A DNA stretch of 64,000 nucleotides from Ostrinia nubilalis (taxonomy: Eukaryota > Arthropoda > Insecta > Lepidoptera > Crambidae). The stretch lies in assembly GCF_963855985.1 (NCBI RefSeq), contig NC_087113.1:11009889-11073888 (forward strand), in the 5' to 3' direction. The position numbers and the translations under genes were made by a program. How positions within the stretch are numbered: position 1 is the first letter of the stretch; the number at the start of each line of letters is the position of its first letter. This document shows, one piece after another, positions 24,801-35,999 of this stretch. The notes beneath the pieces were generated by a model. That model ran no database searches. It was not told the DNA's origin and worked only from the letters and a program-made list of their open reading frames with translations.

Positions 24801-27660
24801 CTAGCTGACCCGGCGAACTTTGTTCCGCCTTAATGGCAATAAATAACGGGATAAAAAGTATCCTATGTCCTTCTCCTGGCTCTAAACTACCTCCCTGACA
24901 ATTTTCAGCTAAATCGGTTCAGCCGTTCTTGAGTTATAAGCGAAGTAACTAACACGACTTTCTTTTATATATAGGGTCCTTCTAAATCAGCTACGTTCCG
25001 TTTAATGGGAGCATGTAGACGTCACACTGAATACGTTCCCAAAGTTTGAGCCAAAAATTCAGGCTAGTTTCCGAGATAATTAAGGAAACAACTTCATTTC
25101 TTATCAACCCAATATAACACCCTGTTCAGCTGATTCACTACTACACTGGCAAAAATCCGCACGCACACGAGCTTACGTAATGGCCGCCATTGCGCTTGTG
25201 CTGCCGTTGGGCCACTGGCCGCGAACACAAGAGTGCCGCCGGACGACGGACCGGGCGCCACACAAGCTATTCTAGGGCTACTAATAGTTATTTAAGGAAT
25301 TAAATTAAGCAGAAAATTAAAGTTTATTTATTTTTGGTAACATAAAAAAATCTTATGTGGTAAGTACTTATTTAGTGGCCTTAATGGAATGATGTTTATT
25401 CAAAAGTTCGTTAAAATACTTTTGCGCTTGTAAAAATCTTTTATTTCAAACGTAGCAACGAAACGAAGCAAAAAAGTTAGTTGCCGAAATCAATGACTTA
25501 TTTTTATGCCATACACAAATGGGATAGTTACCATGACTATGAAATTTAGAATTACGGTTATTATTACGATAAAGCAGGCACATTTTAATCGCTTAATATC
25601 CCCTTAGCAAATTAAAAATGTGATTCGTAATTGACTCGATCATAGCAGAAACTAAACGCTATCGAATTATCTACCTGTGATTATCGGCAGTCTTTAGTAT
25701 TCCGAAGTAAATAAGTAAATAATTGTTCCCAACTATCAATTTTAAACTGAAATAATAATCATTAAAATCATCGTAGAAACAAAAAAAATTTATAAAAGTA
25801 AATAATGATAGTTTTATTATTGTTAAGATTAGAAAGAATTTTGGGGTTGACATCCTTATTTATGCGTGGCGGAGTCGGTGGTATCAAAGACAGCCGTCCC
25901 TCACAATAGCCGACCGCGCTAGTGTTGTAAGAACCTCGAGTCTTTAAAGTCTTAATTTTGAGACTTGAGTTTATTTTTAAGACTAGGACTCACACACTTA
26001 GTTAGTCACATGAATAAGGGAATAATTGAGTCTTCCGAGTCCTTTCGAGTAGGTATTTTAAGTTCTTTGAGCTAGACTGAATCATGACATGAACTTGAGT
26101 TGGTGTATACTAATAGGCAATAATGAGTGATTTCATATCATCATCCGTATGTTATATCCTAATTGAAAATAAAATAAATCGCACAATACAAATGTAATAT
26201 CAATAAAATTGCATTAAACGCAAATAATCGAATCAGAAGTATCCATCTAAAGACTGACGATTTTCGTAATCAAAAAGTTAAAACGGTCCAATAAAATAAT
26301 AAACACATAGTCTTAATTCATAGCTATTTTATTTTCTTCAAACTTTTAATAAGTAAGATTCCAAGACTCGAGTGTCGTATCGTACAACACTAGCCGGCGC
26401 GCAGCAAACGAACTTTTAGACACGTGCCGCCGCCTTTAGACACGTGCCGCCGGCCGCCGGCTAGCGCAATGTACACTCACCAAAATAAAATTAAGAAATG
26501 CAACAAACTTTTTTTTACTATTCAAATTAAAATTGTGTTTATTGTTAAATCACAGGTACATAAGATAGGTCATAAATAAATACCAAGTTGGAACGGAAAT
26601 GATTCGGAAATTTTATTTAACTAATTAGGTACCTACCTACCTCATCTACTTTTCTATTGTAATAGAAATGATGACATTAACGATTAATTTAAGAATGGAC
26701 TTTGATTTAGGATAAATGGAATATCAATACAGACAAATTGAAGAGTTTTATTTGCTTCAATAGTCTAATTTAATGTTTCTAAATAATTGACTAGGCCATT
26801 GAATTACCTTCACAAAACAATAAGTTCGATTAATTTTTAATTATTATCTGTTATAGGATATTTTACCATGAAATACTCAACACCATAATTTAGATTCGAA
26901 TCAATTGAAATCGAAAGCAAGCAGATAAAATAATAAACAAATAAGTTTCTTTTTTGTCGACTGTACGCTTATGCCAACTTTTCGGCTCTTGCTTTGGCGG
27001 CGTCGGCGTCTTTGTGTCAACAAAAGGCGTGCGGCTTGTCGGCATTTGTCGGCGCGTGCGCTTTGATTTAATTCAGTTTTTGACTAGCTTTCTTGTGTGA
27101 AGGTGCGTTTTGTAGTGCTCGTGAAGTGAACTATGACGCACAGATGCACAAATGCAAATAAATTTACTAAGACGCGCCTTAAAAATCATGGCCTTTGCTG
27201 GTTGATTTTTCGATGATATCGTGAGTCCGTTTTACTGTGATTAACATAAGATAATAAGGATAGACAACGATATGAGAGTAGGCCTGCAACATTGAAGTGA
27301 TAGCTCGCCCAATCAGTCGATCAGCTAAGTAATCGGCTATCAGCTGTGACGACTGCTGTGAGTTGTTATGACGTGAGTGTAAACAACAAAAAAGTGTGCA
27401 GTGGTAGTGAGCGTTGTGTGTGTTGTGTCTCGTGTTCCTGTGCAGAATGAATACACTACAGCTTTGTTGTGTGAGTAAAAAATACAGCATGTTCCATTAT
27501 GTAAGACGAAATGAATTTTTATTTTTGTTAGAAAATGTAACTTTGTAAAATCATTATAAAACACATACTCAAATTTGGTGAACTTGTTCAGTGTACCGTA
27601 TAGATGCCCCCATTAAAAGGAATGTAGCTAGTTTAGAAGGACCCTGTATATAGATATAGA
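24801..27660 (+). mobile_element. Retroelement fragment 'CTAGCTGACCCGGCGAACTT' inserted in X copy 1, itself split by element Y
   Basis: 24,801-24,973 matches 45,607-45,808. Its last bases (tgtatatagatataga) resume at 27,645-27,660 after the 2.67-kb Y element. X copy 2 at 33,258-33,275 shows the uninterrupted target. Confidence 0.88.
24974..27644. mobile_element. Element Y: 2.67-kb TIR element
   Basis: GGGTCCTTCTAAATCAGCTA at the left and TAGCTAGTTTAGAAGGACCC at the right; similarity of the arms continues for about 70 bp. The flanks tatatata / tgtatata resemble an 8-bp duplication with one mismatch. No transposase frame found. A GC-rich block at 25,150-25,265 and a doubled tttagacacgtgccgccg at about 26,416-26,451 are unexplained. 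Confidence 0.82.
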
Positions 27661-28412
27661 TTGTGATACTTTTTTAAATAATTCGATTTGTATAAATTAT
27701 TTTTTGTCTATATCAAATAATCTTCAAAATAATTATGTTATGATACTTATTTTTATTAAGTTGTAGTCAAAGGATGGAAACTATTTAAAGGCACTTGATG
27801 TTCAAAGATTTTTTTTTATTAAAAAAGCATACTTAACACGTTCACACTGCGTTATCGGGTCGAATTGACCTTAGGTGCTGGATGTGTTGGTGTGGGATGG
27901 ATATATTCGGTCTTTTCAGTAGAACGAAAGATAAATATTGTTTTGCAATTGTTTCGTCAAACACAGTAAATATTTGGAAAAAAAAACTTATCAGGTCCTT
28001 ACGACCCGAAGTCGCACTAAAAGTAAACAAATATCGTTTAGTGATTTTATCGTGTCTAATCGACCCGTTGACAGATTACTTTATGGTCACTGATCACGGC
28101 CGAGATCGGTATACTAAGAGAAAATCAACCTTACGATTTGAAAAAAATAAAGAGGTAAAAATTATGATGTCGGGTTCAGGGATGTCAGAAGTAAGAAATT
28201 ATTTTACATAGCGCCTCTAGTCCCAAACTAAGCAAAGCTTGTAATTTAAACAAACATGGCAATGTACCATTCTGCTTGCTTATTGGCCGCTAAGCCAACT
28301 CAGTAACCAATGATGGACGATTGTCACTCAACCACAAAGTACCGCGTAAATTAAAAGACATTTTTTAATTAAAAATATTAACCAATAATATTTTTTGTTA
28401 GATCAAATATAT

Positions 28413-28806
28413 TAAGTGTACATAAAGTATATATGATAGGTATTTAAATTTATGTATGTATTAAAACAAAATAAAAAGAAAAAAAAAAACAATAAAAGGA
28501 AAAAAAAAAAAGTTAAAAAAAAAATAGAAAAAAAAAAAATAGAAAAAAAAAAAAATAGAATAATATACCTAAAAGAAAAGAACTGCTGTAAAATGCTAAG
28601 TTCATTTGTAAATTTAAAACCTTGTACATAAATAAAAATAAACGTCTATAAAGTATGGAGACTACAAGTTTGCTCGTAGACATTAGCGAGAAACTACCAC
28701 CACTTGCTCTAAAAAGAATGCATTATTGATTTCATACTCAACAAATTGTTTTGTCTGAAACCGAACTCCGGCAACTTCAGCCGGAGATTAAAAAAAAATA
28801 TATATA
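28413..28806 (+). mobile_element. Poly(A)-ended insert in X copy 1
   Basis: Absent from the matching position of X copy 2 (34,483). Contains A-rich tandem units (aaaaaaaaaatagaa) and ends with the hairpin CTCCGGC-aacttca-GCCGGAG followed by an A run, so it looks retrotransposed; its source is unknown. Confidence 0.7.
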
Positions 28807-29159
28807 TATTTTAAAGTTAAGTTATACATAGATCGAAATGTATTTATTAGGTGATCGATATTAAAAGGCAAACTTGATATAAAAATCATCAAATTAACAA
28901 AATTAAAGATCAATAACTAAAAAAGAGGATCAAATATTATTTTTGTTTACCAAATATTAAAAGAGTATGTTAAACATAAATATTATGTTACCTTTTTAAT
29001 GAAGATCATTCATAATTTATCCGTAGATCAACTAATATAGACCCAATAATTAATATAAAGATAAAATATAATAAAAAAACATCATTTATTTTTAAAAGTG
29101 CACATACAAAAAAGATCAATTAGTTTTTAGAGGATCAAATAATATTGTCCCCATTATGA

Positions 29160-29312
29160 TTCATAGTAACACCTAGACCCGTCACAGAAATTAAAATTCA
29201 TTATTTCAATTTCTGCCTGGCCGGAAATCGAACCCGGGACTTCACAGCATAGTAGTCATAGTCATAGTCATATAGTCCGTTTCAAACCACTACATCGAAC
29301 GGCTGACAATAG
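29160..29312 (-). mobile_element. tRNA-derived SINE (minus), interrupted by X copy 1
   Basis: Minus strand reads tgaagtcccgggttcgattt (B-box) then aggcagaaattgaaat and tgacgggtctaggtgttact. A (GTCATA)n run has expanded within the head. X copy 1 entered its 3' side at CATTATGA. Confidence 0.7.
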
Positions 29313-29331
29313 ATAGACATAGTTTAATCTA

Positions 29332-29590
29332 AACTAGCGGCCACCCGCGACTTCGTACGCGTGGGTCCCGTTTACCCCCTTTATCTATCTTACGCGGTTT
29401 AGATTTTTCATACAAAAGGATTTTCCCGCTATTTCCCGTTCCCGTGGGAATTTCGTGAATTCTTTTCTTAGTGCACCTCTACGGTACCTAAGCTACCTAC
29501 GTCCCTTCCAAATTTCAAGTGCCTACGTTTAGCCGTTTAGGCTGAGCGTTGGTCTGTCAGTCAGTCAGTTTCTCCTTTTATTTATTTAGA
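29332..29590 (+). mobile_element. Retroelement 3' end, 'GCGGCCGCCCGCGACTTCGT' family
   Basis: ctagcggccacccgcgacttc to the tcagtcagtcagtttctcct tail. Confidence 0.88.
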
Positions 29591-29636
29591 TCTATTTCGC
29601 TTACAATAATTTGAAGGTCAAAGTAGCTCATCTCAT

Positions 29637-29860
29637 CATCATCATCATCATCATCATTTCAGCCATAGGACGTCCACTGCTGAACATAGGCCTCCCCCAA
29701 TGCTTTCCATGTTGATCGATTGGTAGCGGCCTGCGTCCAGCGCTTCCCTGCTACCTTTACGATGTCGTCGGTCCACCTTGTAGGTGGACGTCCCACGCTG
29801 CGTTTTCCGGTACGCGGCCTCCATTCCAGCTCATCTAAGCCAGCATAATTCCGTGTCCCA
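29637..29860 (-). mobile_element. RTE-type retrotransposon 3' fragment
   Basis: (CAT)n tail, then tttcagccataggacgtcca and the gtccaccttgtaggtggacg body through ccggtacgcggcctccattc. Confidence 0.9.
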
Positions 29861-30230
29861 CTAATTGCATCGCCATTGATCCCGCTTCAATCGGGACAGG
29901 ACGGGACGTAATCGAATTATCCCTGCACTCGAGTAGAGACTGCGGGTGTAATTCGACGTCACCATCAAAGGCATGCGTGACGATAAGGGTATGTACTATC
30001 GGGGACTCTTCCGCCTGACCACTTTGTAGAAATTTTAGCGTAAGCGCATCGCTCCGGTCACGTGCTCACCCCGTCTCTAATTGGTTACGCATTTTACTAT
30101 ATTTTTACTACGACCAATAAGAGACAATCAGGGCTTAGGTTGCAATACGAAATACCATTGTGCACTTTATTGTCATACGGTTAAGGTTTAAAACGAAATG
30201 TTTCTTTTTCTTCAATCTTTTTTTAGTTTT

Positions 30231-30350
30231 AGGCTGAGTTGCACCACCTAACTTTGACCGTAGCTATAACGGTAACCGGTGCTTTTTGTATGGAGTTTAA
30301 CAGATTTTTGACGTTTGTCAAAGTTAAAGTAAGATGGTGCAACTCAGCTT
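30231..30350. mobile_element. MITE, 'GGCTGAGTTGCACCA' family, intact
   Basis: AGGCTGAGTTGCACCACCTA ... GATGGTGCAACTCAGCTT, 120 bp. Confidence 0.9.
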
Positions 30351-30359
30351 TAGAATTTT

Positions 30360-32147
30360 AATAATAGAATTTGGTTACAAACAAATAGATAATATGTATT
30401 TTTTTAATATTGTATTTTTATACGAGGTCTGTCTGCTTTTTGCTTTGGCGAACTGTCGACATATTCTCTCCTTTGTTTTTTGTGAAGTTTTGTGATCCCT
30501 AACCGATTGATTTTGTTTTGTGTTGACCCGTGCTAGTAATTGGACTGTTTGATTGCCTTTTTATTGACCTCCGCGCGATGACTGAATCATGGCCTCTCAA
30601 AATAATTCTTAATTCTTATATTTAATTACAAACTTATCTATCTATACATTGTTAACTGTTTAAGTATTATTTAGTTTGAAGTTTAATTTTTATTGATTTA
30701 AAACCTTGTGTAAAGACACTTAATGTGCAATAAAAAAATTAATTTGAAATAAAACAAACTTAATATTATAATATTTATAATAACCAATTACCTGGATCAT
30801 TGCTACCTAGTTACAATAATTGTATTAAATTGTAATAACGTAGATAAGTGTTTCTTTTAAACGGAAAACAAAAGTTGCTAATGTATTAAAAATAAATAGA
30901 AACCTATTATAGGTTTTTATTTACATTCAAGGATTTAAGAAAGTTATTATGTAGCCAGATCTTACAATAATTGTTTTTAAGCCACAAATATTCCTTAACT
31001 ATTTCCTAATTAATTCGATAACATATAGTTTATAAATTATAAGTTCCGAATAAATTAAATACCTATTAAACAAGTAAAATTCGAAAGTGACTGTATGATT
31101 TTGCATTTCTCGCCTTAACTAGCTAAACTTATATCATGAGATTTACAATCTTAATATCAACAATAATTATAGAAAGGGCTACTTTTTTCTCAGGAAATTG
31201 CACAGTTACCTCGGCATGTGCGATAGCAATTTTGTGACTCGAGCGGGCAATCGCTAGTTCAATTTTTACACGAAGCCCCATATAATATTTTGTAGCGATT
31301 CTTTATTGGGTTTCAAATTTACTAAAATGCGACGTTGCCAAACGAGCGCTACGGATGCGGGTAAGCTAAGCAATACTCAATCCTAAACGCTTTACATAGA
31401 GCTTGGTTTGCAAGGGCAAACATCTACAGTGGTGCGCCGACGCTGCTTAGACCCGAAACATGAATGAATGGAGGCGTAGCTTAATCCAGCGTGTGTGTGC
31501 AAACAATTTAGGCCCTTAAGGTGTCAAGGCGTCCGAGTCCCCGATAGTACGTTATTTAGGCTTTTGGAGGCTAAAAGTGGACCATTTTTAATCTGACTCC
31601 ATTTTGCGAAGAGAAAAAATTTTGACTTGGTTTTGGTGATTTTTGTCTCTTGATGACTTTTGCATCTATCCAAATGTATCATGACTATTCTTCCCGTAGT
31701 TTCAAATTAGTAACTCTATAAAAATCTAAAGATTGTTGAATAATGTTGAAACATTGTTAATTAAAATAATATTATCTCTTATGTCCATTGAAAAGACTTG
31801 ACCGTAAAGTGTCGTTGTGCACCATTGTCATCTAAAAACTATCATCATCATAGTATTCTAAAGAGAGTTTACACTTAATTTTCTGTATACAATTCTTTTT
31901 ACTTAAAATATTGTAAATTTATGTATGAACTTAACTGAAAAAATCATAAAATAGCTGAGGCGTTAGATGAAGGTTAAACGATCTGCCACCTGTCCTCAAA
32001 CCTGCACGTACAGACGACGGCATTAAAATATACACTTTAAAATCTTATGTTGCTGTAATACGAGCTATTTTGCATCAAACATTTACATTCTAATATGTTC
32101 GACTGTAAAGATAACAGTACGTCAGACAATACCTTTTTTTCAACAAC
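30360..32147. other. AT-rich unannotated stretch
   Basis: 1.8 kb. No open frame, no repeat shared with the rest of the window and no RNA gene was recognised. Confidence 0.5.
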
Positions 32148-32478
32148 AAACCGCTTCTGTGGTCTAGTGGTAAGACCACCTGCTTCAGACGCAGAGTTCC
32201 CGGGCTCGACTCCCAGTGGGGGCAGATTTTTCCGTTCGGTTTGGTTGGTGGTAAGGCTTGTTCTTAGTCCGCCTGGCTAGTAGCTACCACTATCTTACCT
32301 AAGTCTGTCGCCATAACAACAATGTTAACAGCATTGTTGTGTTCCGGCAGTTAGAGGTAAGATAGCCAGTTTCTCCGTGGTTGAGGATTCCGGGTGAAGC
32401 TCGCTTCCACCTTCGGCCTGGTCGTCATTTACCATCAGGTGAGATACAGGCCAAGAGCTTCCTCGTTGTGGATAAAAA
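32148..32478 (+). mobile_element. tRNA-derived SINE, near full length
   Basis: The head ctgtggtctagtggtaagac ... gggctcgactcccagtgg has RNA polymerase III A- and B-box-like sequences; the body ends catcaggtgagatacaggcc, aagagcttcctcgttgtgga, then an A run. Confidence 0.88.
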
Positions 32479-32824
32479 AAACATAGATGCTACAGTGCTA
32501 AACTTGACGAGCCATCTGTACTTTGCCCCTAAAAAACGCGGGACATATAAAAGTTTACGCACAGAAGTATAAATCATCCGACAGATGATATCTCGAAAAA
32601 CTTCACGGCTTCGCTCAAATTTAATTGAAAATTTAGCACTTCTGCTGATGAAAGTTCGGAGTAGATTAAACGGCGCTGCGGGCATATTTATGTTTCTTTT
32701 TCAAGAGATTTAGGAGTCTAGAACATTTTATTAATTGTTCGCATTTGCTTTTCCAGCAAATGTTCTCCCACATATTTTACTGTTTGTAGCATAATTACGC
32801 ATTTTTGAATCATTTGAATTCTGA

Positions 32825-32939
32825 CGCCCGTATTCACAGCGTTTAATAGAGCTCTGTGATTGGTTCTGTGTCACCCTGTGCGTCCACGCACACTGTGAGA
32901 CCTCATAGTAATGTTTGTGAATACGGGCGTTAGTCGTAT
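32825..32939. mobile_element. MITE with CGCCCGTATTCAC ends
   Basis: 115 bp between CGCCCGTATTCACA and TGTGAATACGGGCG; TGA/TTA flanks are consistent with a mutated 3-bp TWA duplication. Shorter relative of 6,793-6,942. Confidence 0.85.
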
Positions 32940-33036
32940 AAGTAAGTATTTCTATGCGATTTATGCATTTATTTATTTATTTATTTATTTTATTGGGCTA
33001 TCAACATGAGATACAGTATTAAACACAATTAAAAAA

Positions 33037-34827
33037 TGGCATGTATTTAAATGATCTTTTTAAATTAGCAAAAACGGCAAATAAAAAAATCTAAATGGTC
33101 ATCTATTTTAATGATTGATCCTCTTTCTTTGAGACATAAAATAAATAAAATCGATCGATATTTTAACCTCTTTTGAACTACGCAAAAAAAATTTGAGATG
33201 TAAAAATTATATCTGATTGTTACTTGTTGGTCCTCAAAAATAAAAGAAATGAGCACCAAATATTCAATATTGTGATACTTTTTTAAATAATTCGATTTGT
33301 ATAAATTATTTTTTGTCTATATCAAATAATCTTCAAAATAATTATGTTATGGTACTTATTTTTATTAAGTTGTAGTCAAAGGATGGAAACTATTTAAAGG
33401 CACGTGATGTTCAAAGATTTTTTTTTATCAAAAAAGCATACTTAACACGTTCACACTGCGTTATCGGGTCGAATTGACCTTAGGTGCTGGATGCGTTGGT
33501 GCGGGATGGATATATTCGGTCTTTTCAGTAGTACGAAAGATAAATATTGTTTTGCAATTGTTTTGTCAAACACAGTAAATATTTGGAAAAAAAAACTTAT
33601 CAGGTCCTTACGACCCGATGTCGCACTAAAAGTAAACAAATATCGTTTAGTGCTTTTATCGTGTCTAATCGACCCGTTGACAGATGACTTTTTGGTCACT
33701 GATCACGGTCGAGATCGGTATAGGTACTAAGAGAAAATCAACCTTGCGATTTGAAAAAAATAAAGATGTAAAAATTATGATGTCGGGTTCGGGGATGTCA
33801 GAAGTAAGAAATTATTTTACATAGCGCCTCTAGTCCCAAACTAAGCAAAGCTTGTAATTTAAACAAACATGGCAATGTACCATTCTGCTTGCTTATTGGC
33901 CGCTAAGCCAACTCAGTAACCAATGACGGACGATTGTCACTCAACCACAAAGTACCGCGTAAATTAAGGCCTCAGCCTCGAACTTAGCGGGCAGCGGGGC
34001 GGGAGCGGCGGCGGCGCGGGAGCGGGGCGGGCAACGCAGACCCGTTCTCGAAACAAGCGGGCAGCTCGCGCGGCGCTTTAGCGGAAGTGTTGTGTTCGGG
34101 GTTGTGTTGTCGAGATATTTGTTTTTATTCGCAAACGAAATGTCTGAACAACGGCAACAATCTTATTTCGATTCAAATTTATTCCTAACGCTCGATTTAT
34201 TGTGGGCAAAAGAAGGAGTGCGCTGCCCGCTCGTTGCCCGCTCCCTCGCCGCTGCCCGCTCGTTGCCCGCTGCCGCCCCGCTGCCGCCCCGCTGCCGCCC
34301 CGCTGCCGCCCCGCTGCCGCGCCGCTGTTTTCGAGAACCGGTCTATTTGATTTTACGCATAAGATCCTGCCGCTCCCGCGCCGCCGCCGCCGCCGCCCCG
34401 CTGCCCGCTAAGTTCGAGGCTGAGGCCTAAAAGATATTTTTTAATTAAAAATATTAACCAATAATATTTTTTGTTAGATCAAATATATTTTAAAGTTAAG
34501 TTATACATAGATCGAAATGTATTTATTAGGTGATCAATATTAAAAGGCAAACTTGATATAAAAATCATCAAATTAACAAAATTAAAGATCAATAACTAAA
34601 AAAGAGGATCAAATATTAATTTTGTTTACCAAATATTAAAAGAGTAGGTTAAACATAAATATTATGTTACCTTTAATGAAGATCATTCATAATTTATCCG
34701 TAGATCAACTAATATAGACCCAATAATTAATATAAAGATAAAATATAATAAAAAACATCATTTATTTTTAAAAGTGCACATACAAAAAAGATCAATTAGT
34801 TTTTAGAGGATCAAATAATATTGTCCC
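33037..34827. mobile_element. X element, copy 2 (8-bp target duplication)
   Basis: TGGCATGTATTTAAATGATC to the end GATCAAATAATATTGTCCC, flanked by TTAAAAAA at 33,029-33,036 and 34,828-34,835. The ends are imperfect inverted repeats, and the interior is littered with GATC-containing words. Without its own insertion it is about 1,328 bp. An 8-bp duplication suggests a hAT or P-type transposase; no transposase is encoded. Confidence 0.88.
33968..34427. mobile_element. GC-rich PIF/Harbinger-like element nested in X copy 2
   Basis: 460 bp; ends GGCCTCAGCCTCGAACTTAG and CTAAGTTCGAGGCTGAGGCC, exact inverted repeats that continue as imperfect (GCGGG)-rich arms. A TAA duplication flanks it (33,965-33,967; 34,428-34,430), and X copy 1 supplies the empty site (gtaaattaaaagac near 28,346). 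The Ala/Pro/Arg frames here are products of the GC arms, except possibly MSEQRQQSYFDSNLFLTLDL in the centre. Confidence 0.92.
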
Positions 34828-35023
34828 TTAAAAAATTAAGCCAAAGGTCTCTAGCTAACTGCTCCCACACAAACGATAACCACAGCATGCATAATATTAT
34901 AATGTAAGCAACCCGTGAACTTTACACAATACAATAACATAATATAGTACCTAATTACAACTTTGAATTTAAACAACAAAAAGAAAGCAACAAAAAATAA
35001 AAAATAAAATAATAAGAGGCCTC

Positions 35024-35854
35024 CTAGATGCATGCCACCAGGGGCACGTCACCCGTCTTAATTGTTTTTAAGAAACCAGCGAGGCTTTGAAAATGTATAT
35101 CAAGTTCTGGCAACTTCTTGCTGAGATCATTGTACAAACGAGATACACGAACAATTGGTGAACTGCGACCCATCCTCGTCCTACAAAATCTATTTCTGAA
35201 CAATCCACAAGGGTAACGTGGTATTCTCAAGGGCACGTTATAGGCAAGCTGACCCAGCAAGACAGGACTATCAATGTGGTTGTTCACCAATTTATGGAGG
35301 TAGGTCATATCCATATATACACGTCTCACGGAAAGCGGATCCAAACCAAAATACTTTGCTTTATCTGGGTAGGCCTTAATTGTTCTCGGCATCCTGAAAC
35401 GATAAGACAGACTGCGGATCAGTTTCTTTTGAATTCTTTCAATCCTATTGATATGCACATTATATCCTGGACACCAAACCGTGCTGCAGTATTCAAGCTT
35501 ACTCCTAACGTAGCTATTATAGAGCAGGATGACTGTAGAACGCCTTCTAAAACCCTTTGTACTTCTTAGTATGAAGCCGAGAGATTTATTTGCTTCCTTA
35601 ATTATTTTGTCAATGTGTTCCGTGAATCGCAACTGGCTATCCATTACAACTCCAAGATCCCTAATAGTTTTAACTTCTTCGAGCTTATCACCTGCAATTT
35701 TGTACTCAGTGGATAGCTTATTGCGTTTGGTGAATTTGATGTGGTGACATTTTGAGGAATTCAAAAACATTTTATTTCTACTGCACCATTCCTGAAGGTT
35801 GTTAATGTCTTCCTGTAGGCAATTCGAGTCAGCTAAGCAAGTAACCATCATCAT
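35024..35854 (-). CDS. Non-LTR retrotransposon reverse transcriptase, C-terminal part (5'-truncated)
   Basis: A 276-codon open frame ending with TAG at 35,024-35,026. It carries the post-catalytic region of non-LTR reverse transcriptases: NSSKCHHIKFTKR, then IRDLGVVMDSQLRFTEHIDK, NKSLGFILRSTKGFRR and LEYCSTVWCPGYNVHINRIE. These are typical of the CR1/Jockey group; the clade is not settled. The catalytic FADD motif and the endonuclease are absent, the 5' side being truncated where the (CAT)n of the neighbouring RTE fragment begins, so it is a dead copy. The first Met is only the first in the truncated frame. Confidence 0.9.
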   Translation of the reverse strand: MMMVTCLADSNCLQEDINNLQEWCSRNKMFLNSSKCHHIKFTKRNKLSTEYKIAGDKLEEVKTIRDLGVVMDSQLRFTEHIDKIIKEANKSLGFILRSTKGFRRRSTVILLYNSYVRSKLEYCSTVWCPGYNVHINRIERIQKKLIRSLSYRFRMPRTIKAYPDKAKYFGLDPLSVRRVYMDMTYLHKLVNNHIDSPVLLGQLAYNVPLRIPRYPCGLFRNRFCRTRMGRSSPIVRVSRLYNDLSKKLPELDIHFQSLAGFLKTIKTGDVPLVACI

Positions 35855-35999
35855 GCATCATCATCATCATCATTTCAGCCATAGGACGTCCACTGCTGAA
35901 CATAGGCCCCTACTCCCCCAATGATTTCCACAATGGCCGGTTGGTGGCGGCCTGCATCCAGCGCCTTCCCGCTACCTTTATGAGGTCGTCGGTCCATCA
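35850..35999 (-). mobile_element. RTE-type retrotransposon 3' fragment
   Basis: (CAT)n tail followed by tttcagccataggacgtcca and the family body; abuts the 5' truncation point of the RT element to its left. Confidence 0.88.

Larger units (their letters stand above)
24569..29151. mobile_element. X element, copy 1, with three later insertions
   Basis: Same ends as copy 2, TGGCATG... and ...ATTGTCCC, flanked by CATTATGA at 24,561-24,568 and 29,152-29,159. X sequence occupies 24,569-24,800, 27,661-28,412 and about 28,807-29,151. The rest is inserted: a retroelement fragment, a TIR element within it, and a poly(A)-tailed insert. Confidence 0.9.
32960..35850 (-). mobile_element. 5'-truncated non-LTR retrotransposon, split by X element copy 2
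   Basis: The 3' UTR runs left from 35,018, is interrupted at 34,835/33,036 by X copy 2, and resumes (acacaatt ... atgttgatagcccaata on the minus strand) to a (AAATA)n tail near 32,965. The uninterrupted form of the same 3' UTR is at 12,665-12,955. Confidence 0.9.

Noticed and set aside
27882..28211. 109-codon plus-strand frame repeated at 33,491-33,730
   Set aside because: Both lie inside X copies. The frames differ by substitutions, an indel shortens the second, and no domain is recognisable, so coding is unsupported although a transposase remnant cannot be excluded.
28470..28555. A-rich tandem units looked like a short satellite or CRISPR-like array
   Set aside because: Units are simple A-runs with variable spacing inside a retroposed insert; no spacers.
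32150..32235. Possible tRNA gene
   Set aside because: Head of a SINE whose 3' end recurs at 11,293; no acceptor stem.
34092..34430. Open frames rich in Ala, Pro and Arg on the plus strand
   Set aside because: They are translations of the GC-rich inverted arms of the 460-bp Harbinger-like element; both overlapping frames are equally open, which is a composition effect.
35276..35747. Plus-strand frames opposite the reverse transcriptase
   Set aside because: Antisense shadows of the minus-strand RT frame.
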